This document shows, piece after piece, positions 19,059 through 26,537 of a stretch of DNA of 64,000 nt (within the stretch, counting starts at the first letter, position 1; every line of letters starts with the position of its first letter). The translations under genes were made by a program, and so were the position numbers. Origin of the DNA: Okeania sp. SIO1I7 (GTDB taxonomy: Bacteria; Cyanobacteriota; Cyanobacteriia; Cyanobacteriales; Microcoleaceae); NCBI GenBank assembly GCA_010672585.1, contig JAAHGF010000003.1, positions 1 to 64,000 of the forward strand. Reading direction: 5' to 3'. Under the pieces are notes generated by a model. It worked only from the letters and a program-made list of their open reading frames with translations, did no database searches and had not been told where the DNA came from.

Positions 19059-19250
19059 TTATTGTTTTTGTTGTTTAATTTCTGCTAAAATTTCAGGTAA
19101 TTTCTCGAAATCTCCCTCAAATAATTTACGCCCTGGTTTAGATTTCAAACGGTCAGCTAACGCATAAAACGCATCGGTATCGTCTCGATGAGCCAATACA
19201 TAAGCTCGTAATTCAGGTTCATTCATGGTTTGAAAATTAGGATGATTCAT
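19059..19250 (-). CDS. Small DUF6887-like protein
   Basis: A 63-residue acidic protein starting MNHPNFQTMNEPELRAYVLA, followed by HRDDTDAFYALADRL. From memory this matches a small cyanobacterial family (DUF6887) usually encoded next to DUF6888. Its start overlaps the stop of the upstream small gene by 4 bases (ATGA). The function is unknown. The pair sits between repeat elements inside the eCIS locus, so it may be a passenger rather than a particle component. Confidence 0.75.
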   Translation of the reverse strand: MNHPNFQTMNEPELRAYVLAHRDDTDAFYALADRLKSKPGRKLFEGDFEKLPEILAEIKQQKQ

Positions 19251-19420
19251 AAAATTGTTACCTCACCATTTCTGTCAATTAAAACTTGGATATCTTCACC
19301 GGCGAGAATGAAAATATCATTGCTTCTTTCATCTAATCTAACTAGAGAAATTGGTAAATACATTTGTGTCATTCTTTGACACATAATAAAACAATTAACC
19401 ACTTGTTTCTCTGTAGGCAT
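19247..19420 (-). CDS. Small DUF6888-like protein (57 aa)
   Basis: A 57-residue protein that reads MPTEKQVVNCFIMCQRMTQM, then YLPISLVRLDERSNDIFILA, ending in GEDIQVLIDRNGEVTIL. This resembles the cyanobacterial DUF6888 family, the usual partner of DUF6887. An AGGTG box precedes the ATG at 19420. Stop and next start overlap as ATGA. The conserved pairing and overlap make it a real gene despite its length; function unknown. Confidence 0.72.
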   Translation of the reverse strand: MPTEKQVVNCFIMCQRMTQMYLPISLVRLDERSNDIFILAGEDIQVLIDRNGEVTIL

Positions 19421-19431
19421 TTTCACACCTC

Positions 19432-19598
19432 ATATAGAATCCGGTTATACAGTATATGTTTATAATTCTATCCACACTTTCTCGCCTTCAATTTCTCAAC
19501 CTCTCCTTAATTACTTCAATATTTAATCTCCCCCACTCCCCTACTCCCCTACTCCCCTACTCCCAACAACTCTAATAACTATTAACCGGATTCTATAT
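19432..19598. mobile_element. MITE-like element with ATATAGAATCCGGTTA ends
   Basis: A 167-bp non-coding element bounded by inverted repeats ATATAGAATCCGGTTA (19432-19447) and TAACCGGATTCTATAT (19583-19598). It contains a CCCCTACTC short tandem repeat. Its right end abuts the stop codon of the 467-residue gene, and a single matching end lies at 18034, on the other side of the LysM/DUF6887/DUF6888 group. Confidence 0.7.
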
Positions 19599-21001
19599 CA
19601 TATCCCCCTACGTTCCCTTTCTACTGCAAGTTGACGAGCCAGAATCCGACTTACTTGTTCAGCAACTTTGGTGACATCTAGCGGTGATGCTGATGCTGTT
19701 CCTGCGGCAGACATTGGCGTTGTAGAATTTCCCTCCATTGCCAACTGAACTGTAGAATTATCTACTGTATTAGTTGTTTGACGAGCAAGGACACCATGAG
19801 TATTTATTGGAGTTATTGCTAGAGGTAGAGCAATTTTCTCACTATAAGGATTTTTGGTGGATAACCCCTCATTAGCTTGTAGACCATCGGTGCTTTTGAG
19901 CAAAACCATGTTTAACTCAGAACTAGGGTTACTGGCGATCGATGCTTCTGGCGATAGTTGTACAGGTAAGTTTGACTTTTGTCCCTGTAAGGATAAGGGT
20001 TGAGATTGAGAAAGGTCGGTCTTTGGTACGATTGAAGTTACGTTCAAATCTTCTGCTTTAGTTTGAATAATCCCTTTAACCAGAGGTAGATTAGTTTTTG
20101 GCTGGGTTGCAGTTACTAAACTATTGGGATTAACAGAAGTATCCGCTTTCCTTTGAACCGTACTTGCCGATAATTGGTTAGTAGCTCGGGTAAGAGGCAA
20201 ATTCAGCTCCTTTTGGGAGTTAGGTTCAGCTTCAACCCTAGCTCCTAGATTTCTGGCATTAACTTCTGAAACAGTTGCTTTGCGACTAATCCGAAAATTA
20301 CCAGATGTCTTAGGGGAGGGAAGTAGGGAAGCTTTACTGGAAACCAGTTGAGTTTCAGTTACTGTAGGATAAGAATTTGAATGAGTATCTACTTGCCCTT
20401 TTCCAAAATCAGACTTATTACTTGATAAAGCATTAATTTCTGAAACAGTTGCTTTGCGACTGATCCTAAATGGTCGGTTTGTTTCTCCCCTACTTGTCTT
20501 CACAACAGAAGTGTCAGATTGTGGTTTTTTTTCCACTGGCTTTGTCATTACCGTTGCTTTCTGGGTTATAGATGGCTGCAGGGGATTTGTTTCAGTTCTA
20601 CCTAATTTATTAGGGCTTCTCCCTTGAATCTCCCTACTATTCTGAAACTGCCTTGATTGAGGCGGTATAGAACGTTGAACCATTTCTCCCATTGCTGAGT
20701 GAGCGTAAGGAGTTGCTGGAAATTGCTCATTAAGAACGTTAGCTGATTCCGTGCGCTGTCGCTGCAGACGTTGAATGATTGATGTCGGCTGCAAAACTCC
20801 AGAACCATAGCGAAATTTTACCTGTTCTGGTAACGCCAACCTTTGTACAAGTCGTCCAGCCATCCCTTGAGTAGCTTGGTAATGACAATGTAACTGCCGG
20901 GTATTAATTACCCCAGCAGGTTCAACCACTCGTCGCTGTAAACGTTGGCCCAAGGTTAGACTACTTGAATTATTAGAGGAGTGTAAAGGATAATCTTCCA
21001 T
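19598..21001 (-). CDS. Low-complexity eCIS-associated protein, C-terminal VERERRG motif
   Basis: A 467-residue, Ser/Thr/Gln/Asn-rich protein, probably largely disordered. It contains a direct repeat, FRISRKATVSEINA and FRISRKATVSEVNA, about 65-70 residues apart, and several QRLQRQR/VQR-type basic motifs near the N-terminus. The last 40 residues form a helix ending QLAVERERRGI; a helix ending in L-x-VERERRG is, from memory, recurrent in eCIS operon proteins of unknown role. Its place between the tail-assembly pair and the adaptor gene makes a scaffold, assembly factor or length-related role possible. No enzymatic motif is seen. Confidence 0.75.
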   Translation of the reverse strand: MEDYPLHSSNNSSSLTLGQRLQRRVVEPAGVINTRQLHCHYQATQGMAGRLVQRLALPEQVKFRYGSGVLQPTSIIQRLQRQRTESANVLNEQFPATPYAHSAMGEMVQRSIPPQSRQFQNSREIQGRSPNKLGRTETNPLQPSITQKATVMTKPVEKKPQSDTSVVKTSRGETNRPFRISRKATVSEINALSSNKSDFGKGQVDTHSNSYPTVTETQLVSSKASLLPSPKTSGNFRISRKATVSEVNARNLGARVEAEPNSQKELNLPLTRATNQLSASTVQRKADTSVNPNSLVTATQPKTNLPLVKGIIQTKAEDLNVTSIVPKTDLSQSQPLSLQGQKSNLPVQLSPEASIASNPSSELNMVLLKSTDGLQANEGLSTKNPYSEKIALPLAITPINTHGVLARQTTNTVDNSTVQLAMEGNSTTPMSAAGTASASPLDVTKVAEQVSRILARQLAVERERRGI

Positions 21002-21251
21002 CTTAAAAGTACCAATAGTAAGCTGTTGAATCGCGATCGCTAATTCTCTTAGCCTTTAGTTCAGCAATTAACAATGAACAATTAATAATTAATAATTACC
21101 TCTTCTTGAAACGGATAGGATTGACTAAAAGGAATTTTTTTGATTTATCCCCTATCCAAGGGGAGGCTAATAAAGCTGAATTGTTGAATGAATAATTATT
21201 GACTATCAACTCTTAATTATTAATTATTAACTATTAATTATTAATTATTAA

Positions 21252-21434
21252 TTATTTGGTAAACTCTATCTGTCCAGTTTGGGCATTCAAACGCCTATTG
21301 ATCTGGGCAACTTCCTCAACCCACCGTCTCCTTTCCCTGTGTTCCATTACCATGATTGATTCATACTGCCAATGGAAGTGATAGGCCAGATAGGCTACCT
21401 CCTGATGGAGTTGGTCCAGGGGGTAGCCTAAAAT
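21252..21434 (-). CDS. DUF6760-like tail assembly protein lacking a normal start
   Basis: This frame is open from inside the end of the tail-assembly gene and reads GILGYPLDQLHQEVAYLAYH, then FHWQYESIMVMEHRERRRWV, ending in EEVAQINRRLNAQTGQIEFTK. From memory this resembles DUF6760, a small protein of cyanobacterial tail clusters. The conserved part begins well before the first ATG (21353). Upstream in frame there is a stop but no ATG, GTG or TTG; only an ATT (21434) or ATC is available. The frame is -1 relative to the preceding gene and overlaps its last codons at a run of five G, so it could be made by -1 frameshifting as in lambda G/GT, or start at ATT. About 60 residues as drawn. Confidence 0.6.
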   Translation of the reverse strand: MLGYPLDQLHQEVAYLAYHFHWQYESIMVMEHRERRRWVEEVAQINRRLNAQTGQIEFTK

Positions 21435-21817
21435 TCCCCCGATAGGTCCAACTCCACAGCAAAATCCTTTTCACAGTGAGGACAGGTAATCTGGAGCGAT
21501 CGCGTTCCATTGCCATTAATGCGATTGTACAAATCCTGTAGATAGGATAAGTCAGAAGCGAATAACCCTTCAATCACTTTAGGATTAATCGCTTCTACAG
21601 AACCTAGTCTAGTTATAACTCGAGATAGCAGAATGACGATTAAGTAAGCTGGGTTAGATTGTACGCGAGGGTCTTTCAGGGGTATAATTTCATCGGCAGC
21701 AGTTGCCAGTCGCATTATCCCTTCCCGATGTAAAGTCCCTTCTTTGTCCACATAACCTGCTGGTAATGTAAACTCATACTCAGTTTGCAGCATGGCTGTT
21801 TGCTCAGAAATACTCAT
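21428..21817 (-). CDS. Phage-type tail assembly protein with CPHC motif
   Basis: A 129-residue protein starting MSISEQTAMLQTEYEFTLPA. The middle (RLATAADEIIPLKDPRVQSNP) matches tail-assembly/tube-associated proteins of T4-like and eCIS clusters. Near the C-terminus a CPHC motif (112-115) suggests half of a metal site or a dimer-bridging site. It lies downstream of the tube gene across a repeat-rich gap of about 640 bp and its 3' end overlaps the DUF6760-like frame. Confidence 0.8.
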   Translation of the reverse strand: MSISEQTAMLQTEYEFTLPAGYVDKEGTLHREGIMRLATAADEIIPLKDPRVQSNPAYLIVILLSRVITRLGSVEAINPKVIEGLFASDLSYLQDLYNRINGNGTRSLQITCPHCEKDFAVELDLSGEF

Positions 21818-22455
21818 ACCGTTTCACAGAATTCAAAAGTCAATGGAATTCAAAAGTCAAAAGTCAAAAGTCAAAAGTAAGATTTTATAGACACGGAATT
21901 CAAAAGTCAAAAGTCAAAAGTCAAAAGTAAGATTTTATAGACCCATAACAGGGAATTCAAAAGTCAAAAGTTAAGATTTTATAGACTCATAACAGGGAAG
22001 AGGGAACAGGGAACAGGAAGAAAGAATTGATGATTCATGGATAAGATTGGAGATATATAATAGTAATGTGCAATTAGTTTTGCTTATATATTTATACAAT
22101 TCAGAACTTACGTAAATTCTTAGATAAAAAGCTATCTGTAGAGGGATAATGACCATTAAACCCTACTATATATGGGAGTTCTGCGTAAGTCCTGCAATTA
22201 ATTTTGCATAAATTAAGCACTTACCTAAAAATCTTGTTATCATATCAAATCCGCTTAATTCGCTAGAAAAAAATGTTCTATTTTCCATCCTTCCCACACT
22301 CTTTTTATCAAAATAATATGGGTCTAAAACCCCGCCAAGATCGGCGAAATATTTTTGGAGCGGGCCTCAAATCCCCGTTACCAAAATCACTTCTGACTTC
22401 CCCTCCTGGGAGGGGGAGGGGCGAGGGGTGGGTTGACTTCTGACTTCTGACTTCG
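21818..22455. repeat. Repeat-rich gap between tail-assembly and tube genes
   Basis: No supported gene. Bases 21835-21970 hold repeated GAATTCAAAAGTCAAAAGTC units, with a longer unit (including AAGATTTTATAGAC) in three diverging copies. An inverted-repeat element with CAGAACTTACGTAA (22101) and TGCGTAAGTCCTG (22181) ends is the same family as the 29951-30680 array. A CCCCTCCTGGGAGGGGG palindrome lies near 22400. Confidence 0.65.
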
Positions 22456-22881
22456 TTAAGCTCGCTCCAGACGTTCACAAGTCACGGTTAGGGTATCAAT
22501 AGCAACATCACTTCCCTTCGCATCTAAACCAGGCGCTTCATACTTACTAGCCCAAGCCTGAAAAAAGTTCCAGCGTACTTTTTCCTGTCCTGTATCATCA
22601 AGCAGAATGATGGAACCATTTTTACGTTCAATCTGTCCATTGACAGCAGCTAAGTGCCAATCATAGAGTTCGCGAGAATCAGTTAGTCCCCATTTGAGGG
22701 AAATGTCAGGGTAACTCGCTTTACCTCGGAGTTTACGCACTGTAGCATCGTCTCCACCTTCACGATATTCAACGATTTCTACCTCAGAACCAAAACCACT
22801 ACATTCAGAAAATCCTGCCTGAACAATGCCATCAATCTCCACAAGGAAACGATAGTTTTTATACGGATCAACTCTTGGCAT
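22456..22881 (-). CDS. Tail tube protein (Afp1/5-like)
   Basis: A 141-residue inner tube protein of the T4 gp19-like family: MPRVDPYKNYRFLVEIDGI opening, AGFSECSGFGSEVEIVEYREG core motif, and a C-terminal TLTVTCERLERA strand. Hexameric rings of this protein form the tube that is pushed out on firing. Only one tube gene is seen, whereas AFP and PVC have two or more tube-like paralogues. It follows the sheath gene by 36 bp. Confidence 0.95.
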   Translation of the reverse strand: MPRVDPYKNYRFLVEIDGIVQAGFSECSGFGSEVEIVEYREGGDDATVRKLRGKASYPDISLKWGLTDSRELYDWHLAAVNGQIERKNGSIILLDDTGQEKVRWNFFQAWASKYEAPGLDAKGSDVAIDTLTVTCERLERA

Positions 22882-22917
22882 AACTAAATCTCCTTATTTA
22901 GTTGGTTCAACAAGTCA

Positions 22918-24351
22918 CTACTCGCCAGCCGTTTGCTGGATGCGGAAGATCACAAATTCCGCTGGCTTGACAATGGCTACCCCAATCAGGGTGACAACTT
23001 GTCCTAACTCCCTGACTTCTTTGGGATTAGTTTCTGCGTCACATTTAACAAAGAAAGCTTTATCCGGTGTTTCTCCAAACAAGGCTCCACTGCGCCATTC
23101 ATTTAATAGGAAGTCCCCTACTGTCCGTTTAATCCGTTGCCACAGTCCTAGATCATTAGGTTCAAAGACAGCAAACTGTGTCCCATCATTAATAGATTCC
23201 ACTAAGTAGTTGAAATAGCGACGGGTACTGATGTAGCGAAAATCAGCATTAGCATCATCTGCCATTGTCCGCGCTCCCCAGACTTTAATTGTGCCTTTGA
23301 AAGAACGAATCACGTTAATCCCTTCTGGATTTAAACCATCCTGCTGTGCTTTACTAATGGAACGACTGACATCAAGAGCATTAACAACAACTTCATTCGC
23401 AGGTGCTTTAAATACCCCCCGCGTTGCATCATTGCGAGCATATATTCCAGCAATATGACCACTAGGAGGTATAGTATCTGGAGCTTTAGTAACTGGATCG
23501 AAGACTTTAATCCAAGGATAGTAAATGGCGGCATAGCTAGCTTGCTGACTCCGACCAACAGGACGAATACCGTTTACACTACCTGGACCTTGGGTTTGAT
23601 CGCCATCTAAAATAGCCACCCTGTCTCCCATTTTAGCACAGTGAGCTATAATAGCATTATGTTGAATGTCACTTACTGCTCCAGGTACAGCAACAATTGT
23701 AATTTCATCAACTGCTTCAAACTTCTCTAACTCATCACTAGGGTCATCAATTTCTGTTGCCGTGGCAACCCGCAGCACATGACAACGAGTACCTCCATTG
23801 AAGAAGAAGCCATATACAGCATGGGCTAAGATTTTATTGCCCTCTTGAAAATCGCCAAACTTAGTTTTGAACTCTTCCCAACTGGTAATTAATATCGGTT
23901 CCCCTGCATCAGCTACATCATACAGCACAGGAACTGGATTACCCTCATTATCCTTAACTAAAACATGACTACCATAGGTAACTAAAGCTGTTTTTTCGTC
24001 TTTATCCTTAACAAAAACAGTAGGATTACCGTCAGCATCTAAAAGAGGAACACTATTTCCTTCATCATCCTCAAAGAAAGCGGGTTTACCTTCTTTGTCT
24101 TTAACTACAAAAGGAATAGGATCTACAATAAGCTCAGGCTCATCCTCATCATTTAAAACAGGATTACCGTTATCATCAAGTTGGAATTGAGATGGAAATT
24201 CAAAGTAAAACTGTCCTGGTCGAGGTGGCATTGTAACATCATCAGCTACCACACCAATAAAGCCAGCTATACTGGTAGCAACCCCAGCTATGGGTAGGGA
24301 AGCGGGTGGCACATATTCAACATAAACTCCGGGGGAGAGATATTGTGGCAT
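22918..24351 (-). CDS. Contractile tail sheath protein with acidic repeat insert
   Basis: A 477-residue sheath protein: the opening YLSPGVYVEYVPPASLPIAG and the C-terminal half (VWGARTMADDANADFRYIST, then RRTVGDFLLNEWRSGALFG in approximate form) are diagnostic of contractile sheaths. Between residues about 46 and 148 there is an insert with repeated acidic loops of the pattern Asp-x-Asp/Glu-Gly-Asn/Lys-Pro (near residues 59, 85, 95, 105 and 134). This would lie on the outer domain. The insert may bind divalent metal or decorate the particle; this is inferred from composition only. Confidence 0.95.
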   Translation of the reverse strand: MPQYLSPGVYVEYVPPASLPIAGVATSIAGFIGVVADDVTMPPRPGQFYFEFPSQFQLDDNGNPVLNDEDEPELIVDPIPFVVKDKEGKPAFFEDDEGNSVPLLDADGNPTVFVKDKDEKTALVTYGSHVLVKDNEGNPVPVLYDVADAGEPILITSWEEFKTKFGDFQEGNKILAHAVYGFFFNGGTRCHVLRVATATEIDDPSDELEKFEAVDEITIVAVPGAVSDIQHNAIIAHCAKMGDRVAILDGDQTQGPGSVNGIRPVGRSQQASYAAIYYPWIKVFDPVTKAPDTIPPSGHIAGIYARNDATRGVFKAPANEVVVNALDVSRSISKAQQDGLNPEGINVIRSFKGTIKVWGARTMADDANADFRYISTRRYFNYLVESINDGTQFAVFEPNDLGLWQRIKRTVGDFLLNEWRSGALFGETPDKAFFVKCDAETNPKEVRELGQVVTLIGVAIVKPAEFVIFRIQQTAGE

Positions 24352-24379
24352 ACTATTTTCTCCTTGATCATCACGAAAA

Positions 24380-25252
24380 TTACTGCTGTAACTCCACGTT
24401 GTAATTACTTTCTGTGTTTTCTACTGGAATAGTAATATTAACCTCCTGTACTAAATCTTCCAACTGCACCCTCAAGGTATAAGCACCAGCAGGAATTGAC
24501 CCGATGCTGTACTGTCCATTTCCATCAGTGGCTACAGTAAGATTAGGCTCAACTAAAATAACTGTCGCACCCACCACAGGTTTATTTTCAGCATCTGTAA
24601 CTCGTCCACCAATGCGGAAAAATCTTTGTTCGGTGCCTGGCACAAATTGTTCTGAGGATGATGAGAGTTGCTGGCCTAATTGTAAATCTTGAGTAATGAC
24701 AATGGGGGTTGGTTCGGGTTCAAAAAGTTCCTTCATAGAAACGGTTACTGTAACTGTAATTGAAGGACGCAATTGATTACCCAACGCCGTCCAAAGTTCA
24801 GCCACACTTTGCACTCCATCGACTTGAGCTGTTACCAATGGTAAGGGTGGTTCTTGATTTGCCAGTCGGGTATTTTCTAAAAAGGGTATTTCTGGAATAG
24901 TTGGATAGGCTGAAAATACTTGCAGCACTTGGCTAAGTAATCGGTGTTCTTGGAGGGGTAATTCTTCCCCGCCAACTGGCCAAGCTGTAACCAAATAAGA
25001 ACAGGCTATGCGCTTTGGTGGATTATGAATAATTGCCTGTCCACCTCGCATTTCGATACTTGGTTCATTACTGCGCAGTTCCAGGTGTTCCCGAATGTCG
25101 TACAGAAATAAATTAACCGTAGTTTGCCCAGGGCTAAAAGTTTCTGATGGACGCTCAAAGGAAATTTGGGCTTCCGCCAATTCTGGAAACCTCGATGATA
25201 GTCTTGAATCTTCCAAAATCCTCCTCAAAGCTTGACTCAGATCGCGAATCAT
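24380..25252 (-). CDS. DUF4255/Pvc16-like cap protein with carboxypeptidase-regulatory domain
   Basis: A 290-residue protein. Residues 1-180 are the DUF4255 (Pvc16 N-terminal) domain (MIRDLSQALRRILEDS, then TVNLFLYDIREHLELRSNEP), the family that terminates the distal end of eCIS tubes and sheaths. The C-terminal 80 residues form a carboxypeptidase-regulatory-like beta sandwich (FRIGGRVTDAENKPVVGATV, then GQYSIGSIPAGAYTLRV), an extension often seen in large-genome bacteria. It is the first gene of the eCIS operon; its upstream flank is IS debris, so the promoter lies within or beyond about 25253-25320. Confidence 0.9.
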   Translation of the reverse strand: MIRDLSQALRRILEDSRLSSRFPELAEAQISFERPSETFSPGQTTVNLFLYDIREHLELRSNEPSIEMRGGQAIIHNPPKRIACSYLVTAWPVGGEELPLQEHRLLSQVLQVFSAYPTIPEIPFLENTRLANQEPPLPLVTAQVDGVQSVAELWTALGNQLRPSITVTVTVSMKELFEPEPTPIVITQDLQLGQQLSSSSEQFVPGTEQRFFRIGGRVTDAENKPVVGATVILVEPNLTVATDGNGQYSIGSIPAGAYTLRVQLEDLVQEVNITIPVENTESNYNVELQQ

Positions 25253-26072
25253 TTTGACTAACCTCGTTTTGACTAACCTCGTTGGATTTTCTGATCAACT
25301 ATGCATCAGACTTTCGTGGCCTAAGACCTGCCTGAAAAATACATCTTTTGTAGTTGTGACGTTCTCCTACATCATAATCTTGGATTTGATGTAGGCTTCC
25401 CAACCTCACGGATAGGGCTTTCTGTTTTGCTGGCGCAACGCTGCGCGAACACAGGGAGTGCAACCACTTAAGCCTCCGCAGACAGAGACTCGGAGACCCA
25501 CCGCCTTTTTGTACTGAACAATTCTGTACTCCCGAAAGCACCCTCAAGAGTTTTACCTTTTCACGGGCTGAGGGCGAACTTCAGCAATTGAACCCCATAC
25601 TTTTTGTTGTTTTCGGTAGTGCTTTTATCAGGTGCGTATTACCGCAATTATTGATCCAATTATCATAACACAAAAAGGCATACAATGACAAGAGGTAAAC
25701 AGATAGTAATTCGAGTAAATCAAGATGCATAAGATAAAATGAATCGATACGCTAAAAGGAAAGATTTATCTGTGGCCCAAATCATTCGAGACTACATCAA
25801 GCGTTGACCGAAAAACCCTGATTAAGTGGACGCTACGCGGTTTATTTGTTGGTCGGCAATTCCCCTCCTGTTATACGAATGTTAACGGGAGGGGAATTGC
25901 CGAATCAAGTTGGGGTGTTAACTTTTACCGAAAAGCGACGTTGAAAGCCCACGTGTTTTAACCGGGGGATGAAAACAAGGGAGTCGTTTAGACTAGACAA
26001 CTTTAGTTGTCCTGTGCTATTTTGATCATTGACATCCTCCCGACGCTGCACTTGCGTGACAGCGCGGGATTC
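25253..26072. mobile_element. Degenerate IS200/IS605-type region
   Basis: No intact gene. A near-perfect 21-bp stem (25853-25873 with 25883-25903, TCGGCAATTCCCCTCC and its complement) with a 9-base loop is typical of an IS200/IS605 end or a strong hairpin. A CTACATC/GATGTAG hairpin lies near 25370-25400. At 26030-26070 the sequence TTGACATCCTCCCGACGC, with a small hairpin, matches the right-end signature of cyanobacterial IS605-type elements, oriented on the minus strand. Confidence 0.6.
25684..25806 (+). pseudogene. Broken ribbon-helix-helix-like small ORF
   Basis: From the ATG at 25684 the frame reads MTRGKQIVIRVNQDA, a TAA stop, then DKMNRYAKRKDLSVAQIIRD and YIKR before a final TGA. Without the internal stop it would be a 40-residue CopG/Arc-like DNA-binding protein: beta strand, then two helices. 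Small RHH proteins often accompany TnpB-type elements, and TnpB remnants flank it. Confidence 0.5.
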
Positions 26073-26183
26073 CTAACCATCGCTGATTAGGTCTTTCTGC
26101 TTCAATGCACCAGCCTCCAAGGTCGAGCCTCTTTTCGGTCTTACGGTCGCTCCACAGACTGAAACTGCTAGCCCAGCAGCCAT
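26073..26183 (-). pseudogene. TnpB C-terminal remnant
   Basis: The minus-strand frame reads MAAGLAVSVCGATVRPKRG, then STLEAGALKQKDLISDG and stop, typical of the extreme C-terminus of IS200/IS605-family TnpB proteins, and is immediately followed by the right-end hairpin at 26030-26070. No zinc finger or RuvC motif remains upstream. Only the tail and end of the element survive. Confidence 0.6.
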
Positions 26184-26204
26184 ATTTCTAAGTCTAACAC
26201 ACTA

Positions 26205-26537
26205 TTGACATGCGCCGCAAAATTGATTGGTTTTCCCATGCGACGCTCCCCTTCGGGAGAGCGCGGGTCTTCAACCAACGTTGAGATAAATATTCTAGTT
26301 GAAAACCCCCGTGCAACAAACCGCCCCGACGAACAGATCGTTATCTACTTACCCGGAAAATGGACGTCAAATGAAATATCGGCGATCGCCTCCAGACTGC
26401 CAGGAGTAAATATTGAAAAAGTGGCCACTTATGATGTATGTCCTAAAGCAGCGCAGAAAGGAGAACAGACTGAAAGGAAAATTATCTTCTCCATGTCCTG
26501 TTTATACTTAAACTATTGTAAAATTGTCGCTTCCTAA
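26205..26537 (+). CDS. Doubtful ORF or gene fragment
   Basis: A 110-codon frame between the TnpB remnant and the 3' end of the FG-GAP gene. The middle part (ENPRATNRPDEQIVIYLPGK, then WTSNEISAIASRLPGVNIEK) looks protein-like and contains a HIP1-like site, but the first 25 codons overlap an IS-like palindrome and the last 10 codons run into the end of the opposite gene. I recognise no family. It may be a fragment of a disrupted gene. Confidence 0.25.
   Translation: MTCAAKLIGFPMRRSPSGERGSSTNVEINILVENPRATNRPDEQIVIYLPGKWTSNEISAIASRLPGVNIEKVATYDVCPKAAQKGEQTERKIIFSMSCLYLNYCKIVAS

Noticed and set aside
118..25252. Contractile prophage or R-type pyocin
   Set aside because: No capsid, terminase, portal, integrase or lysis genes; DUF4157, DUF4255/Pvc16 and the Afp15-type AAA+ ATPase are eCIS markers.
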